From: an uncultured Lachnospiraceae bacterium
GTDB taxonomy: Bacteria > Bacillota > Clostridia > Lachnospirales > Lachnospiraceae
Length of the DNA stretch: 64,000 bases
Assembly: GCA_910579645.1 (NCBI GenBank)
Contig: CAJTVK010000002.1
Span: forward strand, 1 to 64,000
Direction: 5' to 3'
Both the position numbers and the translations under genes were made by a program. Below are positions 25,625-33,275 of this stretch, one piece after another (position 1 is the first letter of the stretch; each line of letters begins with the position of its first letter). Under the pieces are notes generated by a model that was given only the letters and a program-made list of their open reading frames with translations, did not search any database and was not told where the DNA came from.

Positions 25625-27202
25625 CTATAGAAGCGGCGCTACCGCTTTCATTAAACGGCCGGTCAGCTTAACTCCCAGCTTTTCTTTACGGGCAGTTTCC
25701 AAGGAAACCTGGCGGCAGTTAGCCAGTGTGGACTGAAAGTCAGCTTCGATATCGGGGATGCAGTCGGTGCCGTATAAATAAGTAGCACATTCAAAATGGT
25801 GGTATAAGCTGCGGTAATCCAAGTTGATGGTTCCTACTACGGCTTCCTTGGAATCGCAGACAAATACTTTTGCATGGACAAACCCCGGCGTATATTCATA
25901 TATTTTCACCCCTGATTCCAGAAGCGAGGCATAATGTGTCTTGGCCAGTGCATAGGGAACGGCTTTATCGGGGATGCCGGGCAGCAGCAATATTACCTCT
26001 ACGCCCCGTTCGGCGGCAAATTTCAGTGCGGTTTCCATCTCGCCGTCCAAGATCAAGTAAGGAGACATAATATGTACATACTCCAAAGCACGGTTCAGTA
26101 TGTCCATGTAGACCCGTTCACCCAGCCGGTCGTCATCCAAAGGACAGTCGCCATAGGGGATGACATATCCTTTGGCATTTTCGGCGGGGTAAGCGGGATA
26201 GGAAAGAAAGTGTGAATATTCGTGCTCTTTTTCTTCAATGCCCCACATCTGCAGAAACATCAGAGTAAAGCTTTTTACCGCTTCGCCCTTCAGCATGACG
26301 GCAGTATCTTTCCAATGGCCGAATTTCGGCTTTTGGTTAATATATTCGTCTGCCAGGTTCACTCCGCCGTTAAAGGCGGTGTGACCGTCAATGACCAGTA
26401 TTTTCCTATGATCCCTATAGTTATAGTGCGTGGATATAAACGGGGTTACGGGTGCAAATACTTTGCACTTGATGCCCAATGTTTTTAGGCGTTTGGGATA
26501 ATCATGAGGAAGTAAGGCAAACTCGCAGGCTCCGTCATACATTACGCGGACGTCCACTCCTTCTGCCGCTTTTTTGGCCAGAATCTCAAGAACCCGGCCC
26601 CACATGAGTCCTTCGTCCACAATAAAGTATTCCATAAAAATAAAGTGTTCTGCCAGTTCAAGCTGTTTCAGCATTTCCGTGAATTTATTTTCCCCTAGGG
26701 GGAAATAAGTGACGGATGTTTTGTCATAAACAGGATGACAGCCGCTCCGGTGCATATAATGTGCAAGGGAAGCCGCTCCTCTGTCATCTTTGGCCAGCCG
26801 TTCCATGACAGTCTGCGACTGGGGAATATGTTCTTTTGTATCCGTAAGAATTTCATTCATACGCTTTTTCAAGGCTCTGTGGCCGATGTCGCTTTTAGTA
26901 TATAAAAATAGAAGTACGCCGAATACGGGCAGCAGCATGATGGTAATCAGCCAAGTGATTTTTGCGGTAGGATTGAGTTTGCTGTTCAGCAGGCAGACCA
27001 CTATGATGAAGGTAAGCAGTACGGCCCCGCCCCAGACGTGGGGGAGGAACTCTTCAAACCATTGGAAAATACTGAGCAGGATGAGAACCTGTATAATCAG
27101 TAAAAGCAAAATCAGCCCGAACCGGCTGAATATGGCGTGGATAATTCCTTTCTGCCCTTTTTTTAAGAGGTTCAGGCCTTTATTTTTATAATCAATCGGC
27201 AT
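25625..27202 (-). CDS. cls: Cardiolipin synthase, phospholipase D family
   Basis: A 525-residue membrane enzyme that joins two phosphatidylglycerols. Two N-terminal membrane helices (about 25-50 and 55-80) precede the cytoplasmic catalytic part. Both HKD motifs are seen: HRKILVIDG with NGGVNLADEY, and HAKVFVCDSK with GTINLDYRS. Length is as expected. The true start is MPIDYKNKG at 27202, where AAAGGAG lies 7 bases upstream; the 39 residues of open frame before it come from the repetitive leader. It is single and ends in a perfect terminator. Confidence 0.92.
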   Translation of the reverse strand: MPIDYKNKGLNLLKKGQKGIIHAIFSRFGLILLLLIIQVLILLSIFQWFEEFLPHVWGGAVLLTFIIVVCLLNSKLNPTAKITWLITIMLLPVFGVLLFLYTKSDIGHRALKKRMNEILTDTKEHIPQSQTVMERLAKDDRGAASLAHYMHRSGCHPVYDKTSVTYFPLGENKFTEMLKQLELAEHFIFMEYFIVDEGLMWGRVLEILAKKAAEGVDVRVMYDGACEFALLPHDYPKRLKTLGIKCKVFAPVTPFISTHYNYRDHRKILVIDGHTAFNGGVNLADEYINQKPKFGHWKDTAVMLKGEAVKSFTLMFLQMWGIEEKEHEYSHFLSYPAYPAENAKGYVIPYGDCPLDDDRLGERVYMDILNRALEYVHIMSPYLILDGEMETALKFAAERGVEVILLLPGIPDKAVPYALAKTHYASLLESGVKIYEYTPGFVHAKVFVCDSKEAVVGTINLDYRSLYHHFECATYLYGTDCIPDIEADFQSTLANCRQVSLETARKEKLGVKLTGRLMKAVAPLL

Positions 27203-27221
27203 ATTTTTTCTCCTTTGCAAT

Positions 27222-27345
27222 AAGTGATGTAGGCAGTACGCAATGCACATGGCATGCAAGGTATGCAATATGTATTGCATGCTATATGTAATATGCAATG
27301 CATGTAATATGTAATGCATGTGATATGTAGGGATGTTTCCTGTTG
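27222..27345. repeat. ATGCAATATGTA-type simple repeats upstream of cls
   Basis: The 120 bases before the cls ribosome site consist of variants of GCAATGCATGTAATATGTA in direct and inverted order, with many GCAT palindromes. It lies in the leader or promoter region of cls and can fold in many ways. Confidence 0.6.
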
Positions 27346-27524
27346 TGTAAAAGCTGTGTGTAGTATTTTAGCCGTACACGGCTGAAATGTTTTATAGTAC
27401 ATTTTACCTTATATTTTGTAGTTGTCAATATGCCGTTTTTTATTTCCGCAAGGCAGTGCCAAAGCCAAATATTCAATTGTTTTCCGGCATAGGTGAAAGA
27501 AATATGTTTCCGAAGAGAAGAGGG

Positions 27525-27553
27525 TTGACAAGCGAGAGAATGAGTATTATTGT
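27525..27553 (+). promoter_or_regulatory. Promoter of the ABC exporter pair
   Basis: TTGACA (27525-27530), 17 bases, TATTGT (27548-27553), about 75 bases before the ATPase start. Confidence 0.6.
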
Positions 27554-27627
27554 ATTAGATGAATGATACATGCAGGGGATATTCAGAAAAAAGTAAGGGA
27601 AGGAACAGAGTGCGGGAGGATAAAGAA

Positions 27628-28338
27628 ATGTTGGAAATTCAAGGGCTGACGAAAGCGTATGGGAAATATAAGGCGGCGGATGGGGTAAGCTTTGCCGTAG
27701 GAAACGGTGAAATAGGAATTCTGCTGGGGCCTAACGGTGCCGGAAAATCCACGGTCATTAAGAGCATTGCGGGTCTTTTGCGGTATCAGGGAAGGATTTC
27801 GGTAAAAGGGCTGGATGCCAGGAGCATAGGGGCAAAGAAAGCATTTGCCTATGTGCCGGAACTCCCGGTGATGTATGAAGCACTGACGGTAAGGGAACAT
27901 ATTGACTTCATTGTTCATGCGTATCATCTGCAGGTGACGGAAGATGAGATACGGCAACTTCTGGGGCGTTTTGAACTATTGGATAAGCAGGATAAGCTGG
28001 GAAATGAACTTTCCAAAGGAATGATGCAGAAAGTAAGCATCTGTTGTGCGCTTATCATACACCCGGATGTGATTTTGCTGGATGAGCCTATGGTAGGGCT
28101 GGACCCGGCGGCAATTAAGGAACTGAAGCAAGTGATTTTGGAACTGAAAGAGGAAGGCGCAACGATATTGATCAGTACTCACATGCTGGAGATGGTGAAG
28201 GAATTGTGGGATATTATGTTTGTGCTGGACAAGGGGCATGTCATTGCTTCTTATCGGAAGAGTGATGTAAAAGAAGAAGATTTGGAAGAACTGTTTTTCC
28301 ATGTTACGGATGCGGAACATGAAAAAGAGGAAGAGTGA
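27628..28338 (+). CDS. ABC transporter ATP-binding protein
   Basis: A 236-residue ATPase. Walker A GPNGAGKST is at about 34-42, Walker B VILLDEPMVGLDP follows, and ISTHMLEM is the switch region. The signature loop reads LSKGMMQKV, a variant of LSGGQ common in this exporter family. It would power the membrane protein encoded next. The GGGAGG before ATG 27628 sets the start; the frame open from 27559 lacks a site. The next gene starts 19 bases after the stop. The cargo is unknown. Confidence 0.9.
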   Translation: MLEIQGLTKAYGKYKAADGVSFAVGNGEIGILLGPNGAGKSTVIKSIAGLLRYQGRISVKGLDARSIGAKKAFAYVPELPVMYEALTVREHIDFIVHAYHLQVTEDEIRQLLGRFELLDKQDKLGNELSKGMMQKVSICCALIIHPDVILLDEPMVGLDPAAIKELKQVILELKEEGATILISTHMLEMVKELWDIMFVLDKGHVIASYRKSDVKEEDLEELFFHVTDAEHEKEEE

Positions 28339-28357
28339 AGGGAGCGAGGGATTTCCT

Positions 28358-29959
28358 ATGGGGGCAAAATTTGCAGATTATGCAACATTTTCATTTCTTT
28401 ATAAAAAGATATTAAAAAATAGGGTAAAGAAGGCTCTGCATAAGCCGGTGACCTATGTTTATCTGGTAATTGCAGTTTTATATTTTGTTATGATTTTTGG
28501 CTCTTTTAAACTTACATTTGAAGCAATGTTTGCAGAACGGGGGATTGACAGTGCATCGGCCTTGACTGTTGTTCTCACTGTCCTTACGTTTTTTCTGGTT
28601 CCGTCCAATCTGATTTCCTACGGAAAAAGAAAAGGTCTGGTGTTTCGGCAGTCGGATATACATTTCCTGTTTCCGGCACCGGTGAATCCGAAAGGGGTGC
28701 TTCTGTATGCTCATGTAAAAACGGTTTTACTGGGTCTGCTTACCTATTTCATTCTTTCGATAGGCGGCGTGTTTTGGTTTCGTATGCCTATCTGGAAAAT
28801 GTTTGTTTTTTTTATGATTTCCTGTGTGGCGGAAAATGTATTGGAAGCTTCTATGATGATAATTTGCTATGGGAATGAGAGGTTAAACCGGCGGCAGATG
28901 CTGCTTCTTCAGATTTTAATTTATGCGGTGATGGGAATTTTTGTGCTGCTTGGCATTGCGGTATATATGAGGGAGGGTGCAGGCCTCCGCGCGGTAGTAG
29001 ATTATCTGCATTCCCCGGCAATTCAGTTGGTTCCTGTGGTCGGATGGTTTATCGCTTTGATTCATCTGCTGTTTATGGGACCGACAACCGTGAATATCAT
29101 AGGAGCGGTATTATATTTTGCCGCAGTGGCCGTATTTTTCCTGATAGCGGTCAAGATGAAATGTACCGGGGAATATTATGAAGATGCCATAAAATTTGCG
29201 GAGGATTATGAGGAGGCAAGGCAGAAAGGAAAGAAGGGGGAAGTAGCTATTGCCGGCTGGAAAAAGAAATACGGGAAAGCCACCGTTTCTTATAAAGGAA
29301 GTTATGCAAAGGCATTGTTTTACCGGCAGCTTTTGGAATATAAGAAAAACCGGTTTTTTATCTTTGGCTTTTATACTTTGCTTTGCCTTTGTGTAGGCAT
29401 AGGGCTGGCTATAGTAGGGAAACGGGGAGATATGGGGGAAATGGCACCATTTGTCATTCTCGGCACTATGGCGTACCTTACTTTTATATTTGCCGCCTAT
29501 TCAGGGAAATGGGGGAAAGAACTGGCGAAGCCATATACTTACCTTATTCCCGACAGTGCATTCCGGAAGCTGTGGTATGCCACACTGATGGAGCATTTCA
29601 GGGCGTTGGCAGACGGCTGCCTGCTGACACTCCCCGCAGGCTTGGCGGTAGGGCTGCCTTTTCTTCAGATTGTACTGATTATAGTGGTTTATATATGCCT
29701 TCAGGCATGTAAGCTGTATGCAGAGGTCATGGTGGAAGCTTTTCTCGGAAATATTCTGGGGGCAGTGGGGAAACAGTTCGCCAGGTTGTTTTTTGAGGGG
29801 ATTGTGATTGGCTTTGGGATTTTGGGAGCCGCACTGGGGACAATTCTGTTTTCGCTGGAGGTGGGGCTGACTGTGCTGGTGCTGATGACGGCAGGCATGA
29901 CGGCCGTTATGATGATTATTGCGTCGGTTAATTTTGAACGGATGGAGAGCGTGGCCTGA
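28358..29959 (+). CDS. Multi-spanning ABC exporter membrane subunit (ABC_export-like)
   Basis: A 533-residue polytopic membrane protein with about twelve hydrophobic segments. The opening MGAKFADYATFSFLYKKILK and the segment RKGLVFRQSDIHFLFPAPV resemble the putative ABC exporter family found in Clostridia next to a lone ATPase. It is the partner of the ATPase just upstream. The start at 28358 avoids overlap with that gene; an ATG at 28319 inside its 3' end is possible. Substrate and direction are inferred only from family resemblance. Confidence 0.75.
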   Translation: MGAKFADYATFSFLYKKILKNRVKKALHKPVTYVYLVIAVLYFVMIFGSFKLTFEAMFAERGIDSASALTVVLTVLTFFLVPSNLISYGKRKGLVFRQSDIHFLFPAPVNPKGVLLYAHVKTVLLGLLTYFILSIGGVFWFRMPIWKMFVFFMISCVAENVLEASMMIICYGNERLNRRQMLLLQILIYAVMGIFVLLGIAVYMREGAGLRAVVDYLHSPAIQLVPVVGWFIALIHLLFMGPTTVNIIGAVLYFAAVAVFFLIAVKMKCTGEYYEDAIKFAEDYEEARQKGKKGEVAIAGWKKKYGKATVSYKGSYAKALFYRQLLEYKKNRFFIFGFYTLLCLCVGIGLAIVGKRGDMGEMAPFVILGTMAYLTFIFAAYSGKWGKELAKPYTYLIPDSAFRKLWYATLMEHFRALADGCLLTLPAGLAVGLPFLQIVLIIVVYICLQACKLYAEVMVEAFLGNILGAVGKQFARLFFEGIVIGFGILGAALGTILFSLEVGLTVLVLMTAGMTAVMMIIASVNFERMESVA

Positions 29960-29985
29960 AGTTTGTGCGCAGGCTCACGGTTAAG

Positions 29986-29999
29986 AATTGATTTCCGTG
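29986..29999. repeat. Dispersed motif AATTGATTTCCGTG, copy 1
   Basis: The 14-mer sits 26 bases after the exporter stop, preceded by GCGCAGG and CACGG, which pairs with its own CCGTG. The same 14-mer recurs at 42524 and 61448, each time preceded by GCGCAG and in intergenic DNA. Confidence 0.6.
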
Positions 30000-30017
30000 T
30001 CCGTAACAGCTTTTAAG

Positions 30018-30046
30018 TTGACAAAATGAGTCATTCTATTTATAAT
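30018..30046 (+). promoter_or_regulatory. Perfect consensus sigma-A promoter
   Basis: TTGACA (30018-30023), exactly 17 bases, TATAAT (30041-30046). Transcription should begin near 30053. A terminator hairpin follows at once. Confidence 0.75.
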
Positions 30047-30052
30047 GATTAA

Positions 30053-30098
30053 AATATGCGGAGGCTCCTCCCTATGCAGGGAGGGAGGCCGTTTTTTT
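30053..30098 (+). ncRNA. Candidate ~45-nt RNA: consensus promoter straight into a terminator
   Basis: The expected transcript would be almost only the hairpin at 30060-30091 (CGGAGGCTCCTCCCT, loop ATGC, AGGGAGGGAGGCCG) and its seven-T tail. It may be a small RNA, a premature-termination switch for the CAP gene downstream, or chance placement of the exporter terminator after a promoter. The hairpin carries both GGAGG and CCTCC, the Shine-Dalgarno and anti-Shine-Dalgarno cores. Confidence 0.4.
30060..30098 (+). terminator. Intrinsic terminator with T7 tail
   Basis: A strong GC-rich stem, loop ATGC, followed by TTTTTTT. It can end the exporter transcript and any RNA from the promoter at 30018. 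Confidence 0.85.
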
Positions 30099-30205
30099 GA
30101 CTTTCGGAAGCTGCGGGGTATCAATGGCTGTAATAATGTTTTGGGCGGGTATCATTCATTGGCTGCTGTCCGTTGGGAAAAATAATATTTGGAAGGAGGG
30201 CGGAT

Positions 30206-30256
30206 ATGGTAAGTATAAAAGTGCCTTCGGAACCGAATTACGGGAGGAGCCGCTGA
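30206..30256 (+). CDS. Small ORF, 16 residues, unknown
   Basis: GGAAGGAGGGCGGAT precedes an ATG that opens a frame encoding MVSIKVPSEPNYGRSR and then TGA. The ribosome site is as good as any in the window. I do not recognise the peptide. It lies between the terminator at 30098 and the CAP gene at 30364, so it could be a leader peptide for that gene. It may also be chance. Confidence 0.3.
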   Translation: MVSIKVPSEPNYGRSR

Positions 30257-30363
30257 ACGTATCATTTTAAGAATGTATTTGCTTCCGCCGGATAATTTCC
30301 GCCGTGCCGTTATGCCATAGATGGAGGTGCGTCGGTTGGCGGAGGGAGAAGAAAGGAAAAAGA

Positions 30364-32064
30364 ATGAGAAGTGGATGGAAGAAAGTAGGTGCATTTTTTC
30401 TTGTGGCTGCGCTGAGCCTGAGCATGGGTAGCGCAAAAGTGTCTGCCGCAGAAAACACAGTGAATGTTAAGTTGGATGTACAATATGGACAGGTTGAGGC
30501 CAGGACAATAACGGATATGGTCAATGAGTTCCGTACGGGAAGTGAGGCATGGTATTGGAATGAGGATAATACGACCAAAACCGTGTGCAATAATCTGGGG
30601 ACTTTGACTTATGATAAGACGTTGGAGCAGGCGGCTATGAAGCGGGCTGCGGAACTTGCCCTTGGCTATAGCCATACAAGGGTAAACGGGGAAAGCTGTT
30701 TTACGGCGTTTTCGGAATATGGTTATACTGGCAGGGCAAGCGGTGAGAATATTGCGGCCGGTTATGCAAGCGCACAGAGCGTATTTGTAGGGTGGCGTGA
30801 AGATGAAGACGATTATGACGGCCAAGGCCATAGAAGAAATATGCTGAATTCGAATTTTGATGCAATAGGAATGGGACATGTATATAGCAACGGAGTTCAT
30901 TATTGGGCAATGGAACTGGGGAACGTGAATTCGGCAGGAGATTCGGGAGTTGACGGAAATCAGACGGTGACGATTGAAATACTTGATTCTTCCATTCAGT
31001 CGCTTTCCACGGCTCAGGAGTCTTATCAGACCGTATCCGGAAATTCCATAGACCTGCCCACGGTCAATGCGGTTGCGGCTGCGCCTTCCTTCTGGCCGGC
31101 CGGCGGAAGTGCGGCCGTTACGGTGGTGAACCCTGCTTGGTCGGTGGGTGATGCGGCCATTGCATCTGTCGCAGACGGAAAGATTGTCGGCCACTTTGCG
31201 GGAAGCACGACTCTTACTGCTTCGGTGGGAAGCGCAGCGGTAACGGTGACAATCAATGTGGTGGACAACGGCAGCGGCGGAGATACTCCCGGAGACGGCG
31301 GGAACGAAGGAAATACTCCCGGAGACGGCGGAAACGAAGGAAATCCCCCCGGGGACGGCGGAAATGAAGGAAATACTCCCGGGGACGGCGGAAATGAAGG
31401 AAATCCCCCCGGAGGCGGCGGAAATGAAGGGAATACCCCTGGGGACGGCGGAAATGAAGGAAACAATCCCGGGAACGGCGGCGATGAAGGAAGCAATTCC
31501 GGAAACGGCGGAAGCAGCAATGGCGGCAGCGGGGGATTGGGTGAGTCATCCGGAAAATCTGCGGAAAAGGAAGTTATTATAGTTCCTGTTACCAGTGTGG
31601 TAGGAGGGGTGAAGTCGGCGACCAACGGTGCATATATGGCGACTAATGTAAACGGAACTATCGTGACGACAAGTGAGTCCGCTATTGCGCAGAACTATAG
31701 TTTGGCAAATAATGAAAAGCCGTATGCAAAGTTTTCTAATTTTGATGCCAAGAAGAGTCCTTTGGCTAAGAAAACCATTGATTCTGCGGCAGCTGCGCAG
31801 GGTGCGGCTGTGGGACCTATACTTAACATAGAACTTGGAAAAATGACAGCCGGCAAGTACAGCCTGCTTCCTTCCGACGGGTCGGCCATCCGATTGGTTA
31901 TAGGGATTCCGAAAAGCTTCATGCAGGCAGACAAGACCTATGCTGTCGTATGTGTGCGTGAAGGTGGGGCATATACTGTTTTGAAGGATCTTGATAAGGC
32001 TTCCGATACCGTTACCTTTGAAACCACAGGCGGTGCAGGCGTATATGCGATTATAAAATACTGA
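30364..32064 (+). CDS. Secreted CAP-domain (SCP-like) protein with Ig-like domain and Gly/Asn repeat linker
   Basis: A 566-residue exported protein. A signal peptide (about 1-30, RSGWKKVGAFFLVAALSLSMG) leads to a CAP domain (about 50-200) with SHTRVNGESCF, GENIAAGYASAQS, GHRRNMLNSNFDAIG and HYWAMELG. A bacterial Ig-like segment follows at about 235-300, then eight or so 10-residue units of the form GDGGNEGNTP, and a C-terminal domain of about 165 residues. No LPXTG is seen. CAP proteins in Clostridia are of poorly known function. GAAAGG is 6 bases before ATG 30364; the longer open frame from 30304 has none. Confidence 0.85.
   Translation: MRSGWKKVGAFFLVAALSLSMGSAKVSAAENTVNVKLDVQYGQVEARTITDMVNEFRTGSEAWYWNEDNTTKTVCNNLGTLTYDKTLEQAAMKRAAELALGYSHTRVNGESCFTAFSEYGYTGRASGENIAAGYASAQSVFVGWREDEDDYDGQGHRRNMLNSNFDAIGMGHVYSNGVHYWAMELGNVNSAGDSGVDGNQTVTIEILDSSIQSLSTAQESYQTVSGNSIDLPTVNAVAAAPSFWPAGGSAAVTVVNPAWSVGDAAIASVADGKIVGHFAGSTTLTASVGSAAVTVTINVVDNGSGGDTPGDGGNEGNTPGDGGNEGNPPGDGGNEGNTPGDGGNEGNPPGGGGNEGNTPGDGGNEGNNPGNGGDEGSNSGNGGSSNGGSGGLGESSGKSAEKEVIIVPVTSVVGGVKSATNGAYMATNVNGTIVTTSESAIAQNYSLANNEKPYAKFSNFDAKKSPLAKKTIDSAAAAQGAAVGPILNIELGKMTAGKYSLLPSDGSAIRLVIGIPKSFMQADKTYAVVCVREGGAYTVLKDLDKASDTVTFETTGGAGVYAIIKY
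31279..31515. repeat. 30-bp coding repeats (10-residue units) in the CAP gene
   Basis: Direct repeats of about 30 bases encode GDGGNEGN followed by TP, PP or NP. Synonymous and T/P/N differences separate units. They form a flexible linker and are a site for slippage-based length change. Confidence 0.85.
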
Positions 32065-32098
32065 TTTTAGGGCGCAGTGAAGAAATGATGTGAGGGAA

Positions 32099-32126
32099 CG
32101 CCGCCGGCAAGCCGGCGGCGGTTTTT
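32099..32126 (+). terminator. Intrinsic terminator after the CAP gene
   Basis: CCGCCGGC, AA, GCCGGCGG, then CGGTTTTT. A tight GC stem with a T run, 35 bases past the stop. Confidence 0.88.
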
Positions 32127-32287
32127 CTATGCACACAGGCAACGGAATTTTGGGGATAACGGATTAGGCTTATTATGAGCAGAAAATTATGAACGACTAA
32201 AGTATGCAGCTGTATTATGGGTATTGTGAGACTATGAGGCAGTAAGGAAAAATGATAAAATGGAAAAATGATAAAAAGGAAACGGAT

Positions 32288-32707
32288 ATGAAAAATAAGT
32301 TAAATACTGTATTAATTTTAGCAGCTATGGGCATATTATCCCTGACCGGCTGTCAGACCGGCGGAGACGGCAAAGAAAGCGGGCAAGAGGAGAAGGCATA
32401 TATGAAAATATCGGCCGAAGAAGCAAAAGAAATTATGGACGGCACAACGGACTATCTTCTTATTGATGTTAGGGAAAAGGATGAATATGCCGAGGGACAT
32501 ATACAAGGAGCCCTGCTTATACCTTATGACGAAATAGAGGAAAGTGCCGAAAAAATACTCACGGATAAGCAGCAGACCATCCTTGTATACTGCCGTAGCG
32601 GCCGAAGAAGCGCCATAGCCGCACAAACCTTGTCAAGCCTTGGCTATACTGACATCAGGGATTTTGGCGGAATCATTGACTGGCCGTATGATGTAATCAC
32701 GGAATAA
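32288..32707 (+). CDS. Rhodanese-domain lipoprotein
   Basis: A 139-residue surface lipoprotein: signal peptide with lipobox LTGC (Cys22), a short charged linker, then one rhodanese domain from about 45. LIDVREKDEYAEGHIQGALLIP and the active-site loop VYCRSGRRSAIA are intact, so Cys can carry a persulfide. Such proteins may handle thiosulfate or sulfide, or act in redox sensing at the membrane. AAGGAAACGGAT precedes the ATG at 32288. It stands alone between terminators. Confidence 0.88.
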   Translation: MKNKLNTVLILAAMGILSLTGCQTGGDGKESGQEEKAYMKISAEEAKEIMDGTTDYLLIDVREKDEYAEGHIQGALLIPYDEIEESAEKILTDKQQTILVYCRSGRRSAIAAQTLSSLGYTDIRDFGGIIDWPYDVITE

Positions 32708-32770
32708 CATATTTCCGTACCAAAACCACGGAAATTAATCTTCAATCCCGCGTATCAAATCAATTTACGA

Positions 32771-32799
32771 TTGACATTTCCCTTCCCTGCCGTTATACT
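32771..32799 (+). promoter_or_regulatory. Strong promoter of the ABC-F leader
   Basis: TTGACA (32771-32776), 17 bases, TATACT (32794-32799). The next complete gene on this strand starts 477 bases later, implying a long 5' leader. Confidence 0.75.
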
Positions 32800-32831
32800 A
32801 AAGAAAGTTTTAACAGATAGGAGATGAGTAG

Positions 32832-32852
32832 ATGATAAATTATTCTTGCTAA
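32832..32852 (+). CDS. Leader uORF, 6 codons, ahead of the ABC-F gene
   Basis: AGGAG (32819-32823) stands 8 bases before an ATG that encodes MINYSC and then TAA. It lies about 30 bases after the likely transcription start. In erm and ABC-F leaders such a peptide stalls drug-bound ribosomes and changes RNA folding. Confidence 0.45.
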   Translation: MINYSC

Positions 32853-33275
32853 TCAGTAACTCAATATAAGCACGATAAGCCGCTGAACCGTTTTGGCCGG
32901 CATTAACTTTGAAGAGGCAGTGCATGGCATTGCCTATAAAGAGCAACATGGCTGAAGACGGACTATTTATTGTGCAGGCAGGAATAATATTATCTGATAT
33001 CTTTTATATAATGCAGTCCGGAAACAGATTATGGCTGGCTGACAGCACAGAGCCATATAATGCCTTAGAGTTTCCGAGGACTGGGGTTTTATGGGTGCAG
33101 AAAATTATTTCTGTGCTTTTTTTGTGCGGATAAATTACATTAAGGCATGCCGTAATGCCGTTCGGTGACAAATTTTAATGAGGCGATGCGTCTGTCATGA
33201 CCGAAGGACAAAGTGTGCATATCCGCAAAAGGCAGTTCGGCAGGGCGGCGCGGAATTGGGTCGGGAGGTATGCGT
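32853..33275 (+). promoter_or_regulatory. Attenuator-like 5' leader of the ABC-F gene
   Basis: No convincing gene lies here apart from the uORF. It holds short inverted repeats (for example GGCA-TGC/GCA-TGCC near 32916), an intrinsic terminator at 33095, and a further dyad TTCGGT/ACCGAA (about 33163-33207) that encloses a mini-frame MRLS ending in TGA. The layout of promoter, uORF, terminator and gene is that of ribosome-mediated attenuation known for ABC-F resistance genes. Confidence 0.5.
33095..33124 (+). terminator. Intrinsic terminator inside the ABC-F leader
   Basis: GTGCAGAAA, loop ATTA, TTTCTGTGC: a stem with two G-T pairs, then TTTTTTTG. No complete gene ends before it, so it is best read as an attenuator. 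Confidence 0.6.

Noticed and set aside
31279..31515. Possible CRISPR-like direct repeats
   Set aside because: Units are contiguous, in frame and coding, without unique spacers.
30310..31625. Long minus-strand frames opposite the CAP gene, including a Pro/Ser/Phe-rich one
   Set aside because: They mirror the Gly/Asn repeat linker and CAP domain on the other strand and have no start signals.
32909..33133. 74-codon plus-strand frame in the ABC-F leader
   Set aside because: No ribosome site, no family resemblance, and it covers the leader terminator.
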